Assembly (NCBI GenBank): GCA_025362765.1
Contig: JANYFI010000147.1
Coordinates: 1 to 19,694 of the forward strand
Direction: 5' to 3'
Source: Ferruginibacter sp.
GTDB lineage: Bacteria > Bacteroidota > Bacteroidia > Chitinophagales > Chitinophagaceae
DNA length: 19,694 nt
The position numbers and the translations under genes are program-made. The notes under the pieces were generated by a model. The model was given only the letters and a program-made list of their open reading frames with translations, did no database searches and was not told the DNA's origin. Below, one piece after another: positions 1 to 7,669 of this stretch (its first letter is position 1; each line of letters starts with the position of its first letter).

Positions 1-55
1 CAACAGACAGTGCAATGCGGTTGGTATTTTCCAGTTCCGATTGTATCGTGTGCAT
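1..55 (-). CDS. Unidentified protein, N-terminal fragment cut by the window edge
   Basis: Reading leftward, an ATG at 55-53 opens a frame of 18 codons that runs off the window without a stop, giving a peptide starting MHTIQSELENTNRIALSV. The upstream stretch on that strand is purine-rich (AAGGACGGAAAGAG about 10-20 bases before the ATG), which could help initiation, although this genome seems not to depend on Shine-Dalgarno sites. The fragment is too short to assign a family. It could also be chance, but the 530-base spacer to the divergent ligA fits a real gene start here. Confidence 0.4.
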   Translation of the reverse strand, partial: MHTIQSELENTNRIALSV

Positions 56-587
56 TGTTTTACTCTTTCCGTCCTTTATATTTTTTTCATTTACTGGCAT
101 CCGTACTGAATTTTTTGGGGCTAATTTATTTTTTTATAAATTGAATATACTGTGTTTTACCATTTTGTTCCAACTGAAAAAATAGGTACAGGCATTTAAC
201 CCCTTCAACTGGTTAGTTAAAATTAACTGATATTGACCGATAACCTGTGCATCACTAAAACAGGATTCGTATTTCAGCAGTATGATTTTTTTCATGTGGC
301 CTGCTTAAATTAATGTGTAATTAACACACATTATTAACACCGGCAAAATATGATCCTATTTTTTCTCATAAAACATATCATGTGGCCTGTTTTTCAACAG
401 TAAAATTGTTTACAAAAGAAATATAAACTGGTAAAATTGATTAAACAACATACTGTCAAACATTTATATGTTCAGTTCAATTTACCCGGCAATCCGCCTT
501 GCCTAAAAGATACTTATATTTTATTAATTGTGTCATCGTTTACAACTAGTCATTGAATGCTATAATTTTACACCAGAAGTAATTAAT
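56..587. other. Long intergenic spacer upstream of ligA with small repeats
   Basis: No convincing gene in either strand; the stretch is very AT-rich with frequent stops. It contains a dyad TAATGTGT-(7)-ACACATTA at 311-333 (see separate entry) and a 12-base direct repeat TCATGTGGCCTG at 292-303 and 378-389. A near-consensus Bacteroidota -7 element, TATATTTT, lies at 515-522 and would place a transcript start about 60 bases before the ligA ATG at 588. No good -33 element was seen. Confidence 0.5.
311..333. repeat. Short inverted repeat (possible operator)
   Basis: TAATGTGT at 311-318 and its exact reverse complement ACACATTA at 326-333 are separated by 7 bases. A tighter nested dyad, TGTGT-(5)-ACACA, sits at 314-328. 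The size and AT-rich core resemble a binding site for a dimeric regulator, but no regulator is nearby and chance dyads of this size are common in AT-rich DNA. Confidence 0.25.
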
Positions 588-2687
588 ATGTATAACAACG
601 AACAGACAAAAATTTTACAGGCGCAAACTACGGAATGGTTAGCATCAATGAATGCGAAAAACATTATTGAAATTGTCGCCCTAAATATTGAAACACTTAG
701 GAACCTGCTTCGTTTTCATGAATACCGGTATTACATTGAAAATGATCCGCTGATAACCGATAGGGAGTACGACACACTATACAAATTACTGGAAAAATTT
801 GAACAGGAAAATCCCGGACTTATTACGGCAGACTCTCCCACCCAAAGAGTAGGCAAAGGATTGGTAAGCAGTTTTCCAAAAGTGCAGCACCTTGTACCGA
901 TGCTTTCATTAGAAAATTCTTACAATGCTGCAGACCTGGTTGATTGGGACAGAAAAGCAAAAGAATTGTCTGGCCTTGCAGACATTGAATATTGTGTAGA
1001 ACCTAAGTTTGACGGCGCCAGCATTTCCCTTATTTACGAAAACGATCAGCTGTACCGGTCTGCTACACGTGGAGATGGCGTAGTAGGTGACGAAATTACC
1101 ATCAACACAAAACAAATAAAATCTGTTCCGCTCAGCGCAAAATTCAGCAATTATGGTATTGAGCAAATTGAAATCAGGGGAGAAGTACTTATCAATAAGA
1201 GTAATTTTAAAAAATTCAATGATAAATTGATTGAAGAAGGCATTCCTCCTTTTGCTAATCCGCGAAACTCCGCTGCGGGTTCGCTTCGCATAAAAGATAC
1301 CGCAGAAGTTGGCCGCAGAAACCTGGAAGCTTTTCTATACCATGTAAGCTATTTTACAACGACCAATACAGCACAACCCACTACGCACTCCGGCATGCTG
1401 GAAATGCTGTGGACGCTCGGATTCAGAAGTCCGAAAAAGGAAATGCTGGTAGTAAAAGGAATTGATAAAGTGATTCAGCATGTAGAAGAATTTGAAACCA
1501 GGCGGGATACATTGCCGTATGAAATTGATGGCATGGTGGTAAAGGTGAATGACCTGGCATTACAGGAAAAAATGGGCATGACATCACATCACCCACGTTG
1601 GGCTATTGCTTTTAAATTCAAGGCCCGTCAGGCCACCAGCAAATTACTAGGTGTAAATTTCCAGGTGGGCAGAACCGGTGCAGTAACCCCCGTTGCCAGA
1701 ATTGAAGCTGTAGCGGTAGGCGGCGTAACAGTCACCAGCATCTCTATTCACAATGAAGAATACATCAGGGAAAAAGACCTGATGCTTGGCGACACTATCC
1801 TGATAGAACGCAGCGGAGACGTGATTCCACAGATTGTAAAATCATTTGCCGAATTGAGAACCGGTTCAGAGGAAGTGATCCATTTTCCAACTACCTGCCC
1901 CGTATGTGGCCACCAGTTATTTAAGCCAGAAGAAGAAGCGGTGTGGCGTTGTATTAATATCAATTGCACTGCCCAGATAGTAGAAAGGATTATTCATTTT
2001 GTGAGCAAAGATGCGATGGATATTAAAAGTTTTGGCGAAGCCAATGTGCGCAAATTTTATGAGCTCGGTTTATTAAAAGATGTCCCTGGCATTTACCAGT
2101 TGAACTATGAAGCTATAGGACAGCTGCCCGGTTTTGGGAAAAAATCGCTGGATAATTTACAAGCCGCAATTGCAGGTTCCAAATTACAACCACTCCATCG
2201 GTTAATTTACGGCCTGGGCATACGCTACGTAGGTGACACCACGGCCAAGACACTGGCTAATTTAGTAGATGATTTAAAAGAATTTACCGATTTTACCGAG
2301 GAGCAATTACAGCAAGCCGAAGACGTTGGCGTAAAAGTAGCTGGCAGTATTTACCGCTTTTTTCATGACGTTGAAAATTTGCATACGCTTAAGCAACTGG
2401 AAGCTTTGGGCATTTCATTAAAAAATCAAAAAAAACGGGCAGCCATTTCTGATACTCCTTTGGCCGGGCAAACGTTTTTATTTACCGGTACGCTTATCCA
2501 ATTAAAAAGAAGTGATGCCGAAGCTAAAGTGGAAGAGAATGGTGGTAAAATTGTGAGCGGCGTAAGCAGTAAATTAAATTACCTGGTAGTGGGAGATGAT
2601 GCAGGCAGCAAACTGGAAAAGGCGAAAAAAATTCAAACTATCAAAATAATCAGTGAAGAAGATTTTATAAAAATGCTGCCTGTTTAA
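588..2687 (+). CDS. ligA: NAD-dependent DNA ligase LigA
   Basis: Seals nicks in duplex DNA using NAD+ during replication and repair. From the ATG at 588 the protein has 699 residues, close to the family's usual 670-700. Visible parts in order: the domain Ia NAD-binding region with RFHEYRYY (42-49) and SPTQRVG; the nucleotidyltransferase motif EPKFDG with the AMP-accepting Lys140; RGDG (161-164); DGMVVK (314-319); OB-fold; a Cys4 zinc finger (C437, C440, C455, C460); helix-hairpin-helix repeats (PGFGKKS, GLGIRYVG); and a C-terminal BRCT domain (about 621-699, TGT...NGGK...LVVG). The frame is open upstream to a TTG at 528, but 588 is the first ATG; an ATG at 648 (679 residues) would still keep domain Ia, so the exact start is uncertain. 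No Shine-Dalgarno is seen. All key residues are intact. Confidence 0.97.
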   Translation: MYNNEQTKILQAQTTEWLASMNAKNIIEIVALNIETLRNLLRFHEYRYYIENDPLITDREYDTLYKLLEKFEQENPGLITADSPTQRVGKGLVSSFPKVQHLVPMLSLENSYNAADLVDWDRKAKELSGLADIEYCVEPKFDGASISLIYENDQLYRSATRGDGVVGDEITINTKQIKSVPLSAKFSNYGIEQIEIRGEVLINKSNFKKFNDKLIEEGIPPFANPRNSAAGSLRIKDTAEVGRRNLEAFLYHVSYFTTTNTAQPTTHSGMLEMLWTLGFRSPKKEMLVVKGIDKVIQHVEEFETRRDTLPYEIDGMVVKVNDLALQEKMGMTSHHPRWAIAFKFKARQATSKLLGVNFQVGRTGAVTPVARIEAVAVGGVTVTSISIHNEEYIREKDLMLGDTILIERSGDVIPQIVKSFAELRTGSEEVIHFPTTCPVCGHQLFKPEEEAVWRCININCTAQIVERIIHFVSKDAMDIKSFGEANVRKFYELGLLKDVPGIYQLNYEAIGQLPGFGKKSLDNLQAAIAGSKLQPLHRLIYGLGIRYVGDTTAKTLANLVDDLKEFTDFTEEQLQQAEDVGVKVAGSIYRFFHDVENLHTLKQLEALGISLKNQKKRAAISDTPLAGQTFLFTGTLIQLKRSDAEAKVEENGGKIVSGVSSKLNYLVVGDDAGSKLEKAKKIQTIKIISEEDFIKMLPV

Positions 2688-2767
2688 TAAATTATTTTTT
2701 TGATATAGGCTGATAGCTACTTCCCGTTTGCCTGTTATTCAATTAAAATACACAAAAAACACCCCAA

Positions 2768-3430
2768 ATGCTGCACAGTTCCACGATACAGTTTTTAAAC
2801 AATTTGCAGGATAATAACAACAAGCCCTGGTTTGATGCGCACCGCTCTGTATATGAAAATGCCAAAGCAGACCTGCAGGCAATGGTGGCAAAATTAATCC
2901 CGGCCATTGCTACCTTTGATGAACCAATCGGTGCATTGCAGGTAAAAGATTGCACTTTTCGCATCAACCGGGATGTACGTTTTAGTAAAAACAAAAGCCC
3001 TTATAAAAATAATATGGCGGCCTATTTTAGCCGTGGCGGAAAAAAGGCCAGTGTGGCAGGCTATTATTTTCACTGCGAGCCCGGCAAAAGTTATGCCGCC
3101 GGTGGTTTCTATTCGCCCATGCCTGCGGAGTTGGGTAAAATACGCCAGGAAATTGACTACAATTTTAATGAATGGAAAAAGATTGTGGAAAGCAAACAAT
3201 TCAAAAAATATTTTGTGAGCGGTGTAGAAGGAATTGAGTCGCTGGTAAGGCAGCCCAAAGGGTATGACGAAAACAATCCCGCCATCCACTACCTTAAGAT
3301 GAAACATTTTATTGTAAGCAAACCTTTTACTGATGCTCAACTACAAAACAAAACAATGGTAAAAGACGTGGCAAAAGTTTTTGAAACAATCAAACCCATG
3401 ATTGACTTTCTAAATCTTGCGGTAGAATAA
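2768..3430 (+). CDS. DUF2461 family protein
   Basis: A 220-residue soluble protein matching the DUF2461 / TIGR02453 family by its signatures: an N-terminal helix with NNKPWFDAHR (residues 17-26), the central FRINRDVRFSKNKSPYK block (64-80) and a glycine-rich segment after it with GGFYSPMP (112-119). The biochemical role of the family is not known to me. No signal peptide or membrane segment is visible. It lies 80 bases after ligA on the same strand, so co-transcription is possible, but no functional link is implied. The ATG at 2768 is the natural start because the conserved domain begins within its first 20 residues. Confidence 0.88.
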   Translation: MLHSSTIQFLNNLQDNNNKPWFDAHRSVYENAKADLQAMVAKLIPAIATFDEPIGALQVKDCTFRINRDVRFSKNKSPYKNNMAAYFSRGGKKASVAGYYFHCEPGKSYAAGGFYSPMPAELGKIRQEIDYNFNEWKKIVESKQFKKYFVSGVEGIESLVRQPKGYDENNPAIHYLKMKHFIVSKPFTDAQLQNKTMVKDVAKVFETIKPMIDFLNLAVE

Positions 3431-4018
3431 TATATTAGTTGTACTGAATTATCTCTTCGCCATTTAAAAATATTACCGTTTTATAACAGACAGTCTATCC
3501 TTTTGTTTTTATTGAATTTAAAAACAATTCCAATGGTACGATTGATAAAAGTATTTTTTCTTTAAGTTAGCAACCTGGCTAAGCCATCCAGCTAATCGGT
3601 AAAAGTGTACCTGAAATTTGTTTCGGTCGTAACGACATATTGGGCGTCAGGTAATACTCAACTCCCGCCCCGAGGGTAAAAGCAATATAGTATGCGATAG
3701 GGTTACGGCCATATCCGCGGCAAGCCCTGCAGTTACCTGTGGCTCATTGATGAAAAAGACCTGTTTAAATTATTACTGCGTTCAACAATCCTGAATAAAA
3801 AAATCTCCATCCAGTTAGTAAAAATCCTATAGCGTATTGCAGGTAAAAAATCAATCTATGAAACTGGTAGAGATACTTTTTAAATAAATGTACAGGGATA
3901 TTATAATGCGTTAAGTTATGCAATATCGCACAGCAAAATCACAAATAAATCATGAAGTAAAATAAGGCAATTTTAAATAAGAAGATGCAGCATTACATCC
4001 CAATAAATATTAGTCTGT
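3431..4018. other. Gene-poor spacer with possible decayed coding sequence
   Basis: No intact gene is supported. A 54-codon open stretch on the minus strand (3579-3743) has a beta-barrel-like peptide and is listed separately. On the plus strand, frames at about 3721-3831 also give a fairly protein-like peptide (WLIDEKDLFKLLLR) that ends in TAG and lacks a start. Such short open stretches broken by stops fit gene decay, but neither is long enough to be certain. Confidence 0.4.
3579..3743 (-). pseudogene. Possible remnant of an outer-membrane beta-barrel protein
   Basis: Between an in-frame TGA (3746-3744) and a TAG (3581-3579) the minus strand encodes 54 residues containing GYGRNPIAYYIAFTLG and, directly after it, GAGVEYYLTPNMSLR. 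Alternating aromatic and polar residues with the pattern GxGVEYYLTPN are typical of the strands of small Bacteroidota outer-membrane beta-barrel proteins. There is no start codon, the peptide is far shorter than any such protein, and neighbouring frames are broken, so if real it is a decayed fragment. The resemblance is from recognition of style only. Confidence 0.3.
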
Positions 4019-4546
4019 TTATACATATTTATTTATGCTGGAAAATTCGTTGTATTTAATGATGCATAAGCCGGGCTGCAGCACAAGCATAAATGTATCA
4101 TCGTTTTTATGGCACCCATTTTCAGGAATATTTTCTTTGGAGAGTAACATGGTTTCACCAATCACCTGGTGTAAAGTAAAAGGAACTGTGGTATATTGTA
4201 TAGCTACTTTATGTAAAGATTTATTGAGAATATCAGATTCAATTATTTCAAATTGCCAGTTATCAAAAGCAATGTCCTGCCCAAGCGCATCCTTTAAAGT
4301 GGGAATCTTGTTTTTTAATTTTTCTACAAAGCCGCTTACGGCAAACCCTGTTTTATAATGCAGAGAATTTGCCCTGGCATCTTTTTCTATTAAACCGGAA
4401 AAAGTAGTAATGCTACGATCAGGATTGTAGACCTGTGATTTAATTTTATATTCTTCGTAAGAAAAATGCCAGACATTTCTTTCAAAATCTGTTGCGGCGG
4501 CAGCAATCACCTGCCTGTAGGTAAGTTTTATGTTGGCTTTAGGCAT
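4019..4546 (-). CDS. Hypothetical protein, unrecognised
   Basis: I do not recognise this 175-residue protein. From the ATG at 4546 it begins MPKANIKLTYRQVIAAAATD, has no signal peptide or membrane segment, and is mixed alpha/beta in character, with a run of charged residues (EKLKNKIPTLKDALGQD) in the middle. The frame remains open upstream to a TTG at 4597 (17 more residues), but no ATG occurs there. It lies 93 bases downstream of the dioxygenase-like gene on the same strand, so the two may share a transcript. The plus-strand frame over the same bases (from 4035) is a shadow. The codon pattern and length make a real gene likely. Confidence 0.65.
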   Translation of the reverse strand: MPKANIKLTYRQVIAAAATDFERNVWHFSYEEYKIKSQVYNPDRSITTFSGLIEKDARANSLHYKTGFAVSGFVEKLKNKIPTLKDALGQDIAFDNWQFEIIESDILNKSLHKVAIQYTTVPFTLHQVIGETMLLSKENIPENGCHKNDDTFMLVLQPGLCIIKYNEFSSINKYV

Positions 4547-4639
4547 ACGCTTTACGTTAGGATAAATAATATTTGTTCGATTAGGAGAGAGAATCAATCC
4601 TTCAATCTTTTAAACGGACATTGTGCTTAAAAAGTATTT

Positions 4640-5362
4640 TCATACGGCCACACCAATTGTGTATGTTGCCGCAAAACCTGCCACGATACTGCCCTTTAGC
4701 GTCATGGTCTGGTTTGCCAAATCTGTGGCAGAATTTCCAAATACACTGTCATTGGCATTCCTCGTGGTATTCACTGTTCCGTTATAGCCTGCCGTAACAT
4801 GGATGGCATCTGAAACTGTTTCAGGCATCGTTAATTGCCCCGTTTTTACAAGCCTTGCCTCATTATTGTACACTTCGAAATGAAAATGTGTAGCCCTGCC
4901 TGCATACCATCCTGGATAAATAGTATTAAACGTTAATTGCCCATTTGCATCTGTAGTTTGATACCCTCTTAACCAGGTTTGTCCAACATAACTCTGCGTA
5001 CCGCTAACACCTGGCTGGTTGGCATACCCGGAATAATATCCTTTGGCATTGCAATGCCAGATATCAATGCGGTAACCACTTAATACAGCACAGGCGTTAT
5101 TGGTATTCACCAGCGTAAAAGTAATTACCATTGGCACACCGGTTTGCCCGCCGGTAACATCTGAGCGGTTTAGCGGATTGGTTATTTCTCCACCGGGATA
5201 TGGGTATGGACCTTCTGTTTCAGAGGGAGCAATAACGCAGGAACTTCCTGTCGCGGCGCTTGTTGTGGTGGTGGCAGCCACGTCCGTTTTCTTACATGAA
5301 TCAATAAACAATGCGGCGCTGAATAAGCCAATTGAATTTTTTAAAAAATTTTTGCGTTGCAT
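4640..5362 (-). CDS. Exported intradiol ring-cleavage dioxygenase-like lipoprotein
   Basis: Homologous by motif to the protocatechuate 3,4- / catechol 1,2-dioxygenase superfamily, which opens catechol rings between the two hydroxyls using Fe(III). Numbered from the GTG at 5368, the four iron ligands all appear present: Tyr112 (in NAKGYY), Tyr155 (in YPGWY), His161 and His163 (in THFHF). The entry motif ETEGPYP (50-56), shared by exported members, is present. The N-terminus has QRKNFLKN, a hydrophobic stretch, then FIDSC, suggesting a Tat-like or Sec lipoprotein signal with lipidation at Cys25, followed by a Thr/Ala-rich linker. The ATG at 5362 is the first ATG and is preferred to the GTG two codons upstream. 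The small spacing between Tyr155 and His161 matches the 'intradiol dioxygenase-like' branch rather than the cytoplasmic enzymes. Substrate unknown; no catechol pathway genes are nearby. Confidence 0.88.
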   Translation of the reverse strand: MQRKNFLKNSIGLFSAALFIDSCKKTDVAATTTTSAATGSSCVIAPSETEGPYPYPGGEITNPLNRSDVTGGQTGVPMVITFTLVNTNNACAVLSGYRIDIWHCNAKGYYSGYANQPGVSGTQSYVGQTWLRGYQTTDANGQLTFNTIYPGWYAGRATHFHFEVYNNEARLVKTGQLTMPETVSDAIHVTAGYNGTVNTTRNANDSVFGNSATDLANQTMTLKGSIVAGFAATYTIGVAV

Positions 5363-5382
5363 AATCACTAATCGCTTTTTGA

Positions 5383-5398
5383 AAAAGGATATATTTTA
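5383..5398 (+). repeat. 16-bp direct repeat, copy 1
   Basis: AAAAGGATATATTTTA, identical to the copy at 5675-5690, 292 bases further on. This copy lies 21 bases upstream of the dioxygenase start, inside its presumed promoter region. AT-rich, so chance is possible. Confidence 0.45.
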
Positions 5399-5602
5399 CG
5401 GGCTGCTTCAAATTTGCCTTCATCATAATATTACGCAGCCATGCTATTGATGCATTGATGTAATAATGAGTTGGTTCAACAAATTTTATAATCTGTTAAA
5501 CCCTAAAAAGTACCGGTAAAGTTGTGGTATGCGCAGCTAATGCGAAATGAAAGACTATTGCAACGTGGTAAATAAGTGGGCTAGTAACCTTATAAAAATA
5601 GT

Positions 5603-5626
5603 GGCCAGTGATAAAAATCACCGGCC
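5603..5626. other. Stem-loop with no T-tract
   Basis: GGCCAGTGAT (5603-5612) pairs with ATCACCGGCC (5617-5626) around an AAAA loop, with a single A-C mismatch: nine pairs of ten. It is GC-richer than its surroundings. No run of T follows on either strand, so it is not a standard intrinsic terminator; it sits more than 200 bases from either flanking gene. Confidence 0.45.
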
Positions 5627-5674
5627 TTGCTTACCTCTGAAACCACAAGAAAAATCTTTAGTCAATTATTTTAT

Positions 5675-5690
5675 AAAAGGATATATTTTA
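5675..5690 (+). repeat. 16-bp direct repeat, copy 2
   Basis: AAAAGGATATATTTTA, exact copy of 5383-5398, in the middle of the AT-rich spacer. It has no obvious associated start. Confidence 0.45.
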
Positions 5691-6038
5691 TGAATTTTTT
5701 TATACAGCACACATAGGTCAAATGCCTGGTGGAAGGGTTTTCTGTAAGATTGTAGGAGATAAATCCGTAAGAGCAGATTGTAAAAATAATATATTTTCCG
5801 GATAAATATAATTTTTTTATTTCAATCTGTGGAAGATTCTTTTTATTGAATTGTTATGGGGTAACAGCGGGCAATTAACTCGCCAGCAGCGGATATTCCT
5901 TAACGCTATAATTAATAAATGCAGTACGTATAATTTAAAAGTGACTGGTTAATGTTCTCTTATGAAGGCTTTACCCTGCAGAATCAAAGACGATCCATCC
6001 TTTCACACAAATCATTTATCTAAAATTTTATTTTTGGG

Positions 6039-6046
6039 TAGCTTTG
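6039..6046 (+). promoter_or_regulatory. Bacteroidota -7 promoter element (paaI)
   Basis: TAGCTTTG matches the Bacteroidota sigma-factor -7 consensus TAnnTTTG exactly and lies 32 bases before the ATG at 6079. No clear -33 TTTG is seen. Its position downstream of the ATG at 5962 argues that 6079 is the true start of the thioesterase. Confidence 0.45.
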
Positions 6047-6078
6047 TATTCACTTTAATTCTTATAAACAGGTATATT

Positions 6079-6510
6079 ATGAACACACTTAAAAGCGCAA
6101 TAGCTGAAAAAACGGTTGCCCATATTATGCAGCAGGATTTGTTTAGCCAGTGGCTGGGCATTAAAGTACTGAACACAAGTGAAGGTTACTGCAAGTGTAA
6201 AATGACCGTGCGTAAGGAAATGATCAATGGATTAGGCATTGTACATGGCGGCATTGCCTTTTCTTTTGCCGACACCTGTTTTGCCCTTGCGTGCAATAGC
6301 CGGAACACTTTATCGGTAGCGCTGGACACTGCGATTAATTTTGTAAAGCCCGTACATGTTGCCGATGAATTAACAGCAGAAGCAATAGAAATACACAACG
6401 GAAAAAATACCGGTCTTTATCAGGTAAGCATCACAAACCAGCACCAGCATATTGTGGCACTTTTTAAAGGCACTTGTTTTCGTACAAGTAAACAGGTAAC
6501 ACCACCCTGA
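6079..6510 (+). CDS. paaI: PaaI-type hotdog-fold acyl-CoA thioesterase
   Basis: Hydrolyses acyl- or hydroxyphenylacetyl-CoA thioesters. The 143-residue protein from the ATG at 6079 contains the PaaI signature HGGIAFSFADTCFALACNS (56-74), with the hotdog helix carrying Asp65, the catalytic acid in PaaI, and later GKNTGLYQV and VALFKGTCFR, which align well with E. coli PaaI from memory. The frame is open back to an ATG at 5962, which would add 39 residues including a hydrophobic stretch, but PaaI enzymes are about 140 residues and a consensus -7 element lies inside that extension, so it is rejected. No phenylacetate-degradation genes are nearby, so the enzyme may serve as a general CoA-ester rescue thioesterase. 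It ends 76 bases before obgE. Confidence 0.88.
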   Translation: MNTLKSAIAEKTVAHIMQQDLFSQWLGIKVLNTSEGYCKCKMTVRKEMINGLGIVHGGIAFSFADTCFALACNSRNTLSVALDTAINFVKPVHVADELTAEAIEIHNGKNTGLYQVSITNQHQHIVALFKGTCFRTSKQVTPP

Positions 6511-6586
6511 GTAATAAACAATGCTGCCATGGGCATGACAAGTACTTTATGCTGCTGCGCAAAAAAAACCGACCTTCGCACCAATA

Positions 6587-7591
6587 ATGGAAAAGTCAAA
6601 TTTTATAGATTACATCAGAATTTTTTGCCGCAGTGGCCATGGAGGCCCGGGCAGCAGGCATTTTATGCGTACAAAATACAATGCAATGGCTGGCCCTGAC
6701 GGCGGCGACGGCGGCCGTGGTGCGCATATTATTTTACGCGGCAGTTCACAACTTTGGACCTTGCTGCATCTTCGCTATTATAAAAATGTGTTGGCGGAAG
6801 ACGGAGAAAGCGGCAGCAAAAACAACAGCACAGGCCGTTTTGGAAAAGATATTATTATTGAGGTGCCACTGGGTACGATTGCCAAAGACGAATTAACCGG
6901 CGCAAAAGAAGTAGAAATACTGGAAGACGGCCAGGAGGTAATATGGGTAAAAGGCGGCCGTGGTGGATTGGGAAATGCTAATTTTAAAACCGCCACCAAC
7001 CAGGCACCTGAATACGCCCAGCCAGGCGAAGATGGTACCGAAGGATGGAAATTTCTGGAGCTGAAAGTATTGGCTGACGTAGGTTTGGTAGGATTTCCGA
7101 ATGCCGGAAAATCAACCTTACTATCGGTAATTACAGCGGCTAAACCTAAAATAGCCGATTATGCTTTTACCACATTGGTGCCGCAGTTGGGCATGGTAGA
7201 ATATAGAGATGGCAAAAGTTTTTGCATTGCCGATTTACCAGGTATTATTGAAGGCGCCGCTGAAGGGAAAGGCCTAGGCCATCGCTTTTTACGGCATATC
7301 GAACGCAACTCTATCCTGCTGTTTTTAATACCCGCTGATTGCGCTGATCACAAAAAACAATTTGAAATACTGGTAAATGAACTGGAACAATACAACCCCG
7401 AAATGCTGCAAAAAGATTTTGTAATTGCCATTAGCAAAAGCGACATGCTGGATACTGAATTAAAAGCGGCCATTGCAAAAGAATTACCGCAAAAAATTCC
7501 ACATATTTTTATTTCATCCGTAACCAGCCAGGGATTACCGGAATTAAAAGACCTGTTATGGTCAGTAATGAATCAACAGGTACAAAAATAA
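6587..7591 (+). CDS. obgE: Obg/CgtA ribosome-assembly GTPase
   Basis: An essential GTPase that binds the 50S subunit precursor and links ribosome maturation with growth state. Residues 1-158 form the glycine-rich Obg fold ([28 protein letters not shown]). The G domain follows: G1 GFPNAGKST (169-177), switch TT near 195, G3 DLPG (216-219), G4 SKSD (283-286) in place of the usual NKxD, and G5 near SSVTSQG. SKSD is, to my knowledge, common in Bacteroidota Obg proteins. The 334-residue length leaves no room for the C-terminal OCT domain of Firmicutes Obg. The ATG at 6587 begins exactly where the family's N-terminus does (FIDY). No Shine-Dalgarno is visible. The stop at 7589-7591 is followed in the same frame by the CPBP-family gene. 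Confidence 0.97.
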   Translation: MEKSNFIDYIRIFCRSGHGGPGSRHFMRTKYNAMAGPDGGDGGRGAHIILRGSSQLWTLLHLRYYKNVLAEDGESGSKNNSTGRFGKDIIIEVPLGTIAKDELTGAKEVEILEDGQEVIWVKGGRGGLGNANFKTATNQAPEYAQPGEDGTEGWKFLELKVLADVGLVGFPNAGKSTLLSVITAAKPKIADYAFTTLVPQLGMVEYRDGKSFCIADLPGIIEGAAEGKGLGHRFLRHIERNSILLFLIPADCADHKKQFEILVNELEQYNPEMLQKDFVIAISKSDMLDTELKAAIAKELPQKIPHIFISSVTSQGLPELKDLLWSVMNQQVQK

Positions 7592-7669
7592 TATTCACTG
7601 AGCAGCATAGTAAAATACCTGAAAGATTTTTACGCCAAAGAATTTAACTGGGGGTATGTTTTACTGGTA

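Larger units (their letters stand above)
5363..6078. other. AT-rich spacer between divergent genes
   Basis: No convincing gene longer than about 18 codons. It holds a hairpin at 5603-5626, two exact copies of AAAAGGATATATTTTA (5383-5398 and 5675-5690), and the paaI -7 element at 6039-6046. A tiny frame at 5466-5519 encodes MSWFNKFYNLLNPKKYR and stops; it is too short to claim. The in-frame ATG at 5962 upstream of the thioesterase is not taken as its start (see that gene). Confidence 0.5.

Noticed and set aside
528..587. TTG start giving a 719-residue LigA
   Set aside because: The added 20 residues are not part of the family's N-terminus and overlap a likely promoter region; ATG 588 is the first ATG.
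2894..3340. 148-codon minus-strand frame across the DUF2461 gene
   Set aside because: It lies fully inside a clear gene on the other strand, and its peptide has no recognisable domain; a shadow.
5466..5519. Tiny plus-strand frame encoding MSWFNKFYNLLNPKKYR
   Set aside because: Only 17 codons, no promoter or context to support it; frames this short are expected by chance.
5962..6078. ATG at 5962 as start of the thioesterase
   Set aside because: It adds 39 residues that do not fit the 140-residue PaaI family, and a consensus -7 element lies inside the extension.
6079..6510. Phenylacetate degradation locus
   Set aside because: Only the PaaI-type thioesterase is present; no paaA-K, paaZ or related genes are in the window.
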